In this document: positions 6,769-13,241 of the stretch, in pieces
Position numbering within the stretch: position 1 is the stretch's first letter
Layout of the letters: every line of letters starts with the position of its first letter
From: RGIG5579 sp045544655
GTDB lineage: Bacteria > Bacillota > Clostridia > Oscillospirales > SIG627
Assembly (NCBI GenBank): GCA_045544655.1
Contig: JAZPZL010000005.1
Location: 1-13,507 of the forward strand
DNA length: 13,507 nt
Direction of reading: 5' to 3'
Notes under the pieces: generated by a model
The model's input: the letters and a program-made list of their open reading frames with translations, nothing else
Databases searched by the model: none
What the model was told of the DNA's origin: nothing
Translations under genes and position numbers: made by a program

Positions 6769-8238
6769 CTACTGATACAATTGATTCAAAAGGCTGAGAG
6801 ACCCCGCATTCAGATCGTCGGAGGTGCCCATCACGAAGGGGGTGGTATACACCTCGTAGCAACCGTGGGGATAGGCAAAGGTGGAGGGCAGGTAGCCGTA
6901 GTGACCGTTGGAGTAGGCGCAGGAGAAGGTCATCTTAAAGGGGGAATTGTCACGGACGTACTTGCCGTCGGAGTCGAATTGCTCGAAGGGGCTGGTAAAG
7001 AAGGCAATATCACCGCAGGAAATGGCGTACAGCGTAACGTCCTCGGTGGGGCCTTTTGCCAGGCGGGCCTGACGGGAATTGATGGCGTTTGCCTCGTAGG
7101 AGGAGATGAGTCCGTAACGGGACAGAACGGCAGGCTGCTCTGAGGGTGACGCCTCGGCGAATTTCTTGGCGCCTTCCACCTTTTTGGCGTCGTCTACGAA
7201 AACGGTGCAGGTCACGGTGGTGGTGGCTGATTTGATCGTTCCGGGGTTGACCTTTTCTTCATTTTTCACCGCTTCCTTCACCACGTCCACGAGGGCTTTT
7301 CCCACCTCGTGGAAATTGCCGAATTTCTGCTGATTCAGGTAGTCGCGGAAGTTCAGGTTGCCGGAGGAACCGTTCTGGTAGGCCATATGTACGTCCATTT
7401 CCTTTTCCACGCCGCTTCTCAGCTCGTAGATAAAGTCGGAGGAGACCAGAGTGGGATGCATATCTCTGCCGTGGGCGGCGTGTCCCTGCCAATTGACCAT
7501 CAGAATATCCTTTTTCTCGCCACGCTCAAAGCGGATCACGCGCAGCTCCGCATCCGCCTCGGATTCGTGTGATGCGTACTCGCTGCTGGGATTGTTCATC
7601 TGGATGCTGTTCCAGGAGCCGTCTGCCATCTGATAGCGACGCACGAAGGCAAAGTCGGTGGTATCTCCCTTGGAAACGTAGATCTCGGAAGGCGTCAGAT
7701 CCCTCAAAGCCTCTTCCGCGGCACGATCCATAGCGGGAAGCACCTGCTGGCGCCAACGGATGCTGAAGCTGTCCGAGCCGGTCACATCCAGCGGGGAGTT
7801 ATGGGAATGGGTGGCGTTTAAAATCACGTTCTCCGCAGGTACGCCGAAGGCCTTGGTCAGGCGTCGGGTCACCGTCCCCACGAACGCGTTGGGAATACTC
7901 TTCATATCCAGATGAAAGATCAGCGCCACGTTCTCCCCGTCGCAAAGGGCGGTACAAGTGGCGTACAGAGGGTCCGCAACCGAGGTTGCCGAAGCGTCAC
8001 CGCCCAGCGCCACGGGAAATTCCGTGGGAGTGATATCCTGTCTGCCGAAGCCTGAGGAAAAACCCTTGGGATAAACGATGGGACCGGTCTCCTCTTCTTC
8101 CTTCTTGACCTCGGTCTTGGTTTCCTCAACCGTGTCCTTTTCTTCCTCCGTAGCCAAAGAGGCAGAGCAGGCGCACAGAGACAGAAGCATCAGCATTGCC
8201 AAAAGGCAGGAAAGAAGTTTTCGAAGCGGGAAAGTCAT
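6769..8238 (-). CDS. P4: lipoprotein neutral-ceramidase-like hydrolase (PF04734-type)
   Basis: 489 residues. The lipoprotein signal MTFPLRKLL..LCAC has its lipobox Cys at residue 24. A Glu/Lys/Thr linker (27-57) is identical to that of P2. The domain starts at SGFGRQDITP. Motifs: THSHNSP (143-149), WQGHAAHGR (250-258), NGSSGNLNF (289-297), SPFEQFD (416-422), YSNGHYGYLPS (442-452). Inferred zinc ligands are His144/His146, His253 and Glu419; the nucleophile position is Asn. The start overlaps the P3 stop as ATGA and has no good Shine-Dalgarno, so translation is probably coupled to P3. The n-region is five residues longer than in P2, P3 and P5: the original start Met is now Leu5. This looks like the scar of the duplication that joined the two-gene units. 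Confidence 0.86.
   Translation of the reverse strand: MTFPLRKLLSCLLAMLMLLSLCACSASLATEEEKDTVEETKTEVKKEEEETGPIVYPKGFSSGFGRQDITPTEFPVALGGDASATSVADPLYATCTALCDGENVALIFHLDMKSIPNAFVGTVTRRLTKAFGVPAENVILNATHSHNSPLDVTGSDSFSIRWRQQVLPAMDRAAEEALRDLTPSEIYVSKGDTTDFAFVRRYQMADGSWNSIQMNNPSSEYASHESEADAELRVIRFERGEKKDILMVNWQGHAAHGRDMHPTLVSSDFIYELRSGVEKEMDVHMAYQNGSSGNLNFRDYLNQQKFGNFHEVGKALVDVVKEAVKNEEKVNPGTIKSATTTVTCTVFVDDAKKVEGAKKFAEASPSEQPAVLSRYGLISSYEANAINSRQARLAKGPTEDVTLYAISCGDIAFFTSPFEQFDSDGKYVRDNSPFKMTFSCAYSNGHYGYLPSTFAYPHGCYEVYTTPFVMGTSDDLNAGSLSLLNQLYQ
8235..8238 (-). promoter_or_regulatory. ATGA stop/start overlap coupling P3 to P4
   Basis: On the minus strand the TGA that ends P3 (8237-8235) overlaps the ATG of P4 (8238-8236). 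No AGGAGG-like sequence precedes the P4 start, in contrast to all other genes here, which fits termination-reinitiation. Confidence 0.8.
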
Positions 8239-9689
8239 TTTGCAAGGTCGGTGAGAAGTCCGATGGAAGCCGCATTCAGGTTGTCCGTGGTACCGTAAAC
8301 AAAGGGACAGGTATAAACCTCGTAGCAGCCGTGGGGGTAAGCAAAGGAGGTGGGCAGGTAGCCGTAATGACCGTTGGAGTAGGCGCAGGAGAAGGTCATT
8401 TTAAAGGGGGAATTGTCGCGGACGTATTTTCCGTCGGCGTCGAACTGCTCGAAGGGGCTGGTAAAGAAGGCAATATCGCCGCAGGAGATGGCGTAAAGGT
8501 CAACATCCTCGGTGGGACCTTTTGCCAGACGTCTCTGACGGGAATTGATCGCGGAAACCTCGTAGGAGGAGATCAGTCCGTATTCCGCAAGGACCTGAGG
8601 CTGCTGATCCACGGCGGCATTGACGTATTTCTGAGCACCCTCCACCTTTTTCGCATCGTCTACGAATACCTCACAGGTGACGGTGGTCTTGGCACTCTTG
8701 ATCTTACCGGAATTCACCTTTTCCTCGGTCTTGACCGCTTCCTTGACTACGCCGACCAGACCCTTACCTACCTCGTGGAAGTTGGGGAATTTCTGCTGAC
8801 CCAGATAGTCGGTAAAGTTCAGGTTACCGGAGGAACCGTTGTGATAGGAGAGGTGCACGTCCATTTCCTTTTCCACACCGCTGCGGAGCTCGTAAATAAA
8901 GTCGGAGGAGATCAGATTGGGATGCATGCTTCTGCCGTGGGCGGCGTGGCCCTGCCAGTTTACAAGGAGAATATCCTTCTTGTCGCCGCGTTCAAAGCGG
9001 ATCACGCGCAGCTCGGCATCCGCCTCGGATTCGTGAGCGACGAAATCATTGCAGGGATTATTCATCTGAATTCCGTCCCAGGAGCCGTCTGCCATCAGGT
9101 ATCTTCTGACGAAGGCGAAATTCGTGGTATCGCCCTTGGAGGTATAGATCTCTGCAGCGGCAAGGTCGCGGAGGGCATCTTCCGCCGCCTGATCCAATGC
9201 GGGAAGCACCTTCTGAAGATAGCGAACCGCAGCCGGCTCGGTACCCGTGATGGAAACGGGAGAGTTGTGAGAGTGGGTGGTGTTGAGGATCACGCTCTCC
9301 GCGGGAACTTTGAATTTTTTGGTCAGTCGCTTGGTGACCATTTCCAAAAATGCCTTGGGGCACTGCTTCATATCCAGATGATAGATCAGCGCCACGTTTT
9401 CACCGTCGCAAAGGGCGGTGCAGGAAGCGTACAGGGGATCTGCCACGGACGTCGCCATTGCGCCGCCGCCCAGATCCACGGGGAAGGACTCGGGGGTAAT
9501 ATCCGCTCTGCCGAAGCCTGCGGAAAAGCCCTCGGGGTAAACGATCTCGCCCTTTTCCTCCTTCTTTTCGGTGTCGGCGGTGGCGGTTTCCGTCTTTTCC
9601 GCCGTCTCATCCTCTGCCAAGGAGGAGGCGCAAGCGCACAGAGACAGGAGCATCAGGAGCGCCAAAAACAATGCTACGATTTTTTTCAT
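8235..9689 (-). CDS. P3: lipoprotein neutral-ceramidase-like hydrolase (PF04734-type)
   Basis: 484 residues. The signal peptide MKKIVALFLALL..LCAC has its lipobox Cys at residue 20. A Glu/Thr/Lys linker (21-49) is shared with P5: residues 28-65 match P5 29-66 exactly. The domain starts at AGFGRADITP (57-66). Motifs: THSHNSP (138-144), WQGHAAHGR (245-253), NGSSGNLNF (284-292), SPFEQFD (411-417), then YSNGHYGYLP. Inferred zinc ligands are His139/His141, His248 and Glu414; the nucleophile position is Asn. Residues 180-216 are identical to P2 181-217, so the protein is a mosaic: front like P5, middle like P2. The C-terminus (LLTDLAK) is unlike P2 and P4. The ribosome binding site is AAAGGA, about 8 nt upstream of the ATG. 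Predicted surface lipoprotein; substrate unknown. Confidence 0.87.
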   Translation of the reverse strand: MKKIVALFLALLMLLSLCACASSLAEDETAEKTETATADTEKKEEKGEIVYPEGFSAGFGRADITPESFPVDLGGGAMATSVADPLYASCTALCDGENVALIYHLDMKQCPKAFLEMVTKRLTKKFKVPAESVILNTTHSHNSPVSITGTEPAAVRYLQKVLPALDQAAEDALRDLAAAEIYTSKGDTTNFAFVRRYLMADGSWDGIQMNNPCNDFVAHESEADAELRVIRFERGDKKDILLVNWQGHAAHGRSMHPNLISSDFIYELRSGVEKEMDVHLSYHNGSSGNLNFTDYLGQQKFPNFHEVGKGLVGVVKEAVKTEEKVNSGKIKSAKTTVTCEVFVDDAKKVEGAQKYVNAAVDQQPQVLAEYGLISSYEVSAINSRQRRLAKGPTEDVDLYAISCGDIAFFTSPFEQFDADGKYVRDNSPFKMTFSCAYSNGHYGYLPTSFAYPHGCYEVYTCPFVYGTTDNLNAASIGLLTDLAK

Positions 9690-9705
9690 AAATTTTATCC
9701 TTTCT

Positions 9706-9729
9706 GTTCTTTCTTTGAAAAGAAAGAAC
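9706..9729. repeat. Perfect hairpin in the P3 leader
   Basis: GTTCTTTCTT / AAGAAAGAAC with a TGAA loop, identical to the hairpin at 6633-6656 and in the same position relative to its gene. Confidence 0.78.
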
Positions 9730-9737
9730 CAAAGAAA

Positions 9738-9839
9738 CTTCCCCTTGGAAATCCCTCAATTTTTTTGCAAAAGATGCTTCCCCTTGGAAAGCTCTCAATT
9801 TTTTTGTTGCAAAAGATACTTTCTTTTGAAAATCTCTAC
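9738..9839. repeat. Short tandem repeats of about 40 bp in the P2-P3 spacer
   Basis: Units at 9738-9776 and 9777-9818 plus a decayed third unit (9819-9839) that reaches the P2 stop. This 150-bp spacer is the duplicate of 6617-6768, differing mainly in the length of T-runs and a few substitutions. Confidence 0.82.
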
Positions 9840-11300
9840 CTACTGATACAATTGATTCAAAAGGCTGAGCGACCCCGCATTCAGATCGTCGGAGGTTCCC
9901 ATCACGAAGGGCGTACTGTAAACCTCGTAGCAGCCGTGGGGGTAAGCAAAGGTTGACGGCAGATAGCCGTTGTGTCCGTTGGAGTAGGCGCAGGAGAAGG
10001 TCATTTTAAAGGGAGAATTGTCACGGACGTATTTTCCGTCGGAGTCAAACTGCTCAAAGGGGCTGGTAAAGAAAGCGATATCACCGCAGGAGATCGCGTA
10101 AAGGGCAATATCCGCGGTAGGACCTTTTTCCAGTCGCCTCTGACGGGAATTGATGTTGCTGACCTCGTAAGAGCCGATCAGACCGTATTCTGCAAGAATG
10201 AGGTTCTGCTGAGCCGGGTCCGTGGAATTTGCGTATTTCTTTGCACCCTCGACCTTTTTGGCGTCGTCTACAAAAACGGTGCAGGTCACGGTGGTGGTAG
10301 CCGCCTTCACCTTCCCGGGATTCACCTTTTCCTCCGTCTTGACAGCGTTTTTCACCACTTCTACCAGCCCCTTACCAACCTCGTGGAAGTTCTCGAATTT
10401 CTGCTGACCCAGGTAATCGGTAAAGTTCAGGTTGCCGGAGGAGCCGTTCTGGTACGCCATATGCACGTTCATTTCCTTTTCCACACCGGTGCGAAGCTCG
10501 TAAATAAAGTCGGAGGAGATCACGTCAGGGTGTAATCCTCTGCCGTGGGCGGCGTGACCCTGCCAATTCACGAGAAGAATATCCTTCTCCTCCCCGCGGT
10601 CAAAGCGGATCACACGAAGCTCGGCATCCGCCTCACTTTCGTGCTCTGCGAAGTCGTTGCAGGGGTTGTTCATCTGAATGCCGTCCCAGGAGCCGTCCGC
10701 CATCAGGTATCTTCTGACGAAGGCAAAATTGGTAGTATCGCCCTTGGAGGTGTAGATCTCTGCAGGGGCAAGATCCCGCAAGGCAAGCTCACCCGCCTTT
10801 AAGATACCGGGGATCAGCTTCTGGCTCCAACGGACGCCAAAGGTGTCACTGCCGGGCACGCTTTCGGGGGAATTGTGTGAGTGGGTCGCGTTCAGGATCA
10901 CGTTTTCCGCAGGAATACCTAAATTCTTGTTCAAACGCTTGGTAATGGTTTCAAAAAAGCTGAAGGGAATGCTCTTCAAGTCCAGGTGATAGATCAAAGC
11001 CACGTTTTCCCCGTCACAAAGTGCGGTGCAGGAAGCGTACAAAGGATCGGCAACCCTGGTAGCCATGACCCCGCTTCCCAGATCTGCAGGGAATACGTCG
11101 GGCGTAATATCCTGTCTGCCGAAGCCCGCGGAAAAACCCTCGGGGTAAACGATGGGACCGGTCTCCTCTTCTTCCTTCTTGACCTCGGTCTTGGTTTCCT
11201 CAACCGTGTCCTTTTCTTCCTCAGTAGCCAAAGAGGAGGAACAGGCACAAAGAGAAAGAAGCATCAGGATCGCCAAAAACAGGGATACGATTTTTTTCAT
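9840..11300 (-). CDS. P2: lipoprotein neutral-ceramidase-like hydrolase (PF04734-type)
   Basis: 486 residues. The signal peptide MKKIVSLFLAIL..LCAC has its lipobox Cys at residue 20. The linker (23-53) is identical to P4 27-57. The domain starts at AGFGRQDITP (58-67). Motifs: THSHNSP (139-145), WQGHAAHGR (246-254), NGSSGNLNF (285-293), SPFEQFD (412-418), then YSNGHNGYLPS. Inferred zinc ligands are His140/His142, His249 and Glu415; the nucleophile position is Asn. The last 23 residues are identical to those of P4. The start is supported by AAAGGA about 8 nt upstream. It is the first gene of the first two-gene unit (P2-P3). A 376-bp repeat-rich spacer separates it from P1, with no clear promoter, so read-through from P1 is likely but not certain. 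Confidence 0.87.
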   Translation of the reverse strand: MKKIVSLFLAILMLLSLCACSSSLATEEEKDTVEETKTEVKKEEEETGPIVYPEGFSAGFGRQDITPDVFPADLGSGVMATRVADPLYASCTALCDGENVALIYHLDLKSIPFSFFETITKRLNKNLGIPAENVILNATHSHNSPESVPGSDTFGVRWSQKLIPGILKAGELALRDLAPAEIYTSKGDTTNFAFVRRYLMADGSWDGIQMNNPCNDFAEHESEADAELRVIRFDRGEEKDILLVNWQGHAAHGRGLHPDVISSDFIYELRTGVEKEMNVHMAYQNGSSGNLNFTDYLGQQKFENFHEVGKGLVEVVKNAVKTEEKVNPGKVKAATTTVTCTVFVDDAKKVEGAKKYANSTDPAQQNLILAEYGLIGSYEVSNINSRQRRLEKGPTADIALYAISCGDIAFFTSPFEQFDSDGKYVRDNSPFKMTFSCAYSNGHNGYLPSTFAYPHGCYEVYSTPFVMGTSDDLNAGSLSLLNQLYQ

Positions 11301-11676
11301 AATTATATCCTTTCTCTACTTTCTTTCGGGAAAGCGGAAGGCAAGAAAACGATATGTTATATCGTTTTCGATGACTTTCGACAGCCGACACCCGATTCTT
11401 TCGAGCCGAATGGCGATGAAACAATCCCGGTGTCAATGGGTTTTGTAGGCAAAGAAAGCTTTCCACCCCAAAAAAGGAAAATGCTTTATCTTCTTTTTTA
11501 TAAGTTTTTGGTTCCGTTTTTTTCAAAAAGCGGAGAAACGAAGCTGCAGCTGATTTTCGCCATTCAAACTGAAAAATAAAATCTTGCGAAGCGAGGAAAG
11601 CAAGGAAACCGTGAGGGCGTGTACTCCCGTAAATAACCGAGCGGTTTACCGCTGCTTGACGAAGCTGCAGCTGATT
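11301..11676. other. Gene-free spacer between P1 and P2, filled with repeats
   Basis: From the P2 side it holds the P2 ribosome binding site, a weak CTTTC/GAAAG hairpin (about 11320-11335), the 90-bp repeat copy 2, and a segment (about 11447-11515) that resembles the P6 leader (about 4957-5015). Next come a CCG-CTTTTT/AAAAA-CGG hairpin (about 11514-11533) and a 120-bp-family repeat up to the P1 stop. Compared with the P6 leader, the 90-bp element looks inserted. I see no credible promoter or protein gene. Confidence 0.65.
11345..11434. repeat. 90-bp dispersed structured repeat, copy 2
   Basis: Same length and orientation as 2062-2151, with about five differences by eye. It holds the same palindrome (11345-11369) and the outer GACACC (11387) / GGTGTC (11429) arms. 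The stem next to those arms is weaker here (ACAAT instead of AGAAT). Confidence 0.85.
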
Positions 11677-11690
11677 TTATAAAGCAGTTT
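11535..11690. repeat. 120-bp-family structured repeat, single copy after P1
   Basis: The core unit is 11555-11675, bounded on each side by GAAGCTGCAGCTGATTTT. The stem AAACCG (11606-11611) / CGGTTT (11642-11647) is kept; the inner TTTAC/GTAAA hairpin is partly decayed (TGTAC). The boundary sequence runs into the P1 stop codon at 11677. Confidence 0.78.
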
Positions 11691-13002
11691 TTTTCAAATC
11701 ATTCAGCTGGCGTAACAACTCCAAACAGAAGGTCTCTCCGCTTCCCGGAATGAAGTTGCACTGGAGAGGCTCGTAGCCGCCGTTGGCAAAGGCGAAGGCA
11801 TCGGGCATATAGCACAGACCGCCGTTGGCGTAGCCTACGGTCATGGTCATCTTATAGGGAGAAGCATCGCGAAGCTTGCGGAAGAGAACGTCGAAATATT
11901 CACCGCCGGAGAAGGTAAAGCCCACGTCACCGAAGGCGAGGGTGGTAAGGTTCACGGGAACGGTCTTCTCCATTTTGCTTCTTCGGAGAATGGCAGAAGC
12001 CTCGTAACGAGAGTTGATTCCGTTTGCCTGGAACAGCTCTCTCTTTTCCTTTTCGGTGGTGATCCCTTCCTTGGCGATCTGATCGTAGATCTGCTTGGCA
12101 AGGGGTGCCAGGTGGGTCCTTTCGTGGTTTACGATGCCCTCGTAAACGCTCTTGCCCAGAAGGATCTCACCGCTTTCGGCGGGCTGAAGCTCTCCCAGGA
12201 TGCTCAGAACGCCCTTTGCCAGGCGGTGTCCCGCCAGAAGGAAGTCCTTATTGGGAGCTTCCGGATCCAGCTTGGAGAAGGTATTGGAATTCCCGCAGCC
12301 GCCCTGGAGGTACATCACCAGAACCTCCTCCGCCGCTTCCACGTCGTCACGGAGCGCGGTGATAAAGTCTGCGGAAAGATTGTGAGAAGCAGTCAAGCCG
12401 GTTGCCGCGTGGACCTGGAAATTGACGATGACAACGTCCTTCTTCCCTTCGCGAACGAAGCGAAGCACCCGCAGCTCGGGATCCGCCTCGGTCTCGTGAC
12501 GGGCAAGAGGCGCGTCACTGGTCTTGATCACGTGGATGCCGTGGAAGGCACCGTCCTCACGGAAATATCTGCGGGTATAGGCAACCTTGGGAACCTCGGT
12601 CTTGCCCGTTTTCAGGGTACAGGGGGAAAGATCCTCCAAAGCGCTCTTTGCCGCCTTCAAGGTCGCAGGAAAGCAAATTCTCTCCAGCCAGTCCGCCATC
12701 ACCTCTTCTTTGTAATAATTAATATCGGGCGCGGAATGATTGTGAGTGGCGCATACGAAAATACGGTCGGCAGGAACGCCCGTCACCTCACCGACGCGGG
12801 TCCTTACCTGCTCAACGAACCAAGCTGACACGCCTCTCAAGTCGTTGGAAAAGATGAGAACGGTCTTCTCCCCGTCGCCCAGGGCGGTACAGGTCACCTT
12901 CAAGGGAGCTTCGATCTCTTCGCTGAGTATTACGCTATTCAACTTCACCTGCTGATCAGGCGTATATTCCTCTCTCCCGAAGCCTGCATAAAAATTGCTC
13001 AT
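11677..13002 (-). CDS. P1: cytoplasmic neutral-ceramidase-like hydrolase (PF04734-type), first gene of the cluster
   Basis: 441 residues, no signal peptide. Motifs: AGFGREEYTPD (6-16), THNHSAPD (86-93), HETEADPELRVLRF (169-182), FQVHAAT (195-201), QGGCGNSNT (233-241), SGGEYFD (365-371), then YANGGLCYMP and GSGETFCLELL. Inferred zinc ligands are the His of THNH, His198 and Glu368; the GGE form is nearer the PGE of true ceramidases than the PFE of the other seven. The nucleophile position is Asn. It is the most divergent of the cytoplasmic four, with an insert EEIEAP near residue 30. The start at 13002 is chosen over 13044 because AAGGAGA lies 6 nt upstream and the paralogs start there; 13044 would be only about 9 nt from the predicted transcription start. 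Its stop lies at the edge of a repeat. Confidence 0.87.
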   Translation of the reverse strand: MSNFYAGFGREEYTPDQQVKLNSVILSEEIEAPLKVTCTALGDGEKTVLIFSNDLRGVSAWFVEQVRTRVGEVTGVPADRIFVCATHNHSAPDINYYKEEVMADWLERICFPATLKAAKSALEDLSPCTLKTGKTEVPKVAYTRRYFREDGAFHGIHVIKTSDAPLARHETEADPELRVLRFVREGKKDVVIVNFQVHAATGLTASHNLSADFITALRDDVEAAEEVLVMYLQGGCGNSNTFSKLDPEAPNKDFLLAGHRLAKGVLSILGELQPAESGEILLGKSVYEGIVNHERTHLAPLAKQIYDQIAKEGITTEKEKRELFQANGINSRYEASAILRRSKMEKTVPVNLTTLAFGDVGFTFSGGEYFDVLFRKLRDASPYKMTMTVGYANGGLCYMPDAFAFANGGYEPLQCNFIPGSGETFCLELLRQLNDLKKTAL

Positions 13003-13008
13003 ACAAAT

Positions 13009-13015
13009 TCTCCTT
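13009..13015 (-). promoter_or_regulatory. Ribosome binding site that fixes the P1 start
   Basis: AAGGAGA on the minus strand, six nt before the ATG at 13002. No comparable site precedes the upstream in-frame ATG at 13044. Confidence 0.8.
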
Positions 13016-13059
13016 TTACGAAACCTTAAAAAATCAAAAGCCATTCTTTACTCAGAAAA

Positions 13060-13088
13060 AGTATACCATCCCCTCCTCCAAGAGTCAA
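13060..13088 (-). promoter_or_regulatory. Sigma-A promoter of the hydrolase cluster
   Basis: On the minus strand TTGACT (13088-13083), a 17-bp spacer and TATACT (13065-13060), each one base off consensus. The start should be near 13053, giving a leader of about 50 nt before the P1 ATG. It is the only strong promoter I find for the eight genes. Confidence 0.82.
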
Positions 13089-13174
13089 GAAAAACCCTTG
13101 CATTTTCACGATTTTTTTATCCATTCTTCATAAAGAAACGGGCAAAAAAATCCCCACCGCAAGCGCATTCAACA

Positions 13175-13200
13175 AAAAAGGAGCCGTTCGGCTCCTTTTT
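13175..13200. terminator. Rho-independent terminator between P1 and the right-edge repeats
   Basis: AAAAAGGAGCC / GGCTCCTTTTT, a perfect 11-bp stem with a GTTC loop. A- and T-runs flank both sides, so it can act in both directions. On the minus strand it would stop any transcript entering from beyond 13507 before the P1 promoter, isolating the cluster. Confidence 0.85.
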
Positions 13201-13241
13201 GCTCATTTTTTCTGCATAGGGAACGGCGCGTGCCACGATCG

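Noticed and set aside
8196..9956. A 586-codon open frame on the plus strand opposite P3, longer than P3 itself
   Set aside because: It lies antisense to a gene with clear motifs, signal peptide and paralogs. Its sequence is low-complexity and Gly/Val rich, and it spans the spacer and the end of P2. It reflects codon bias on the other strand.
11301..11676. A TATAAT directly before the P2 ATG as a promoter
   Set aside because: It overlaps the ribosome binding site region and would leave no leader; no -35 at the right distance.
651..13002. Naming the eight genes as ceramidases
   Set aside because: The catalytic Ser motif and the C-terminal domain are missing; only the fold family is supported.
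13003..13044. A 14-residue N-terminal extension of P1 from an ATG at 13044
   Set aside because: It starts about 9 nt from the predicted transcription start, lacks a ribosome binding site and has no counterpart in the paralogs.
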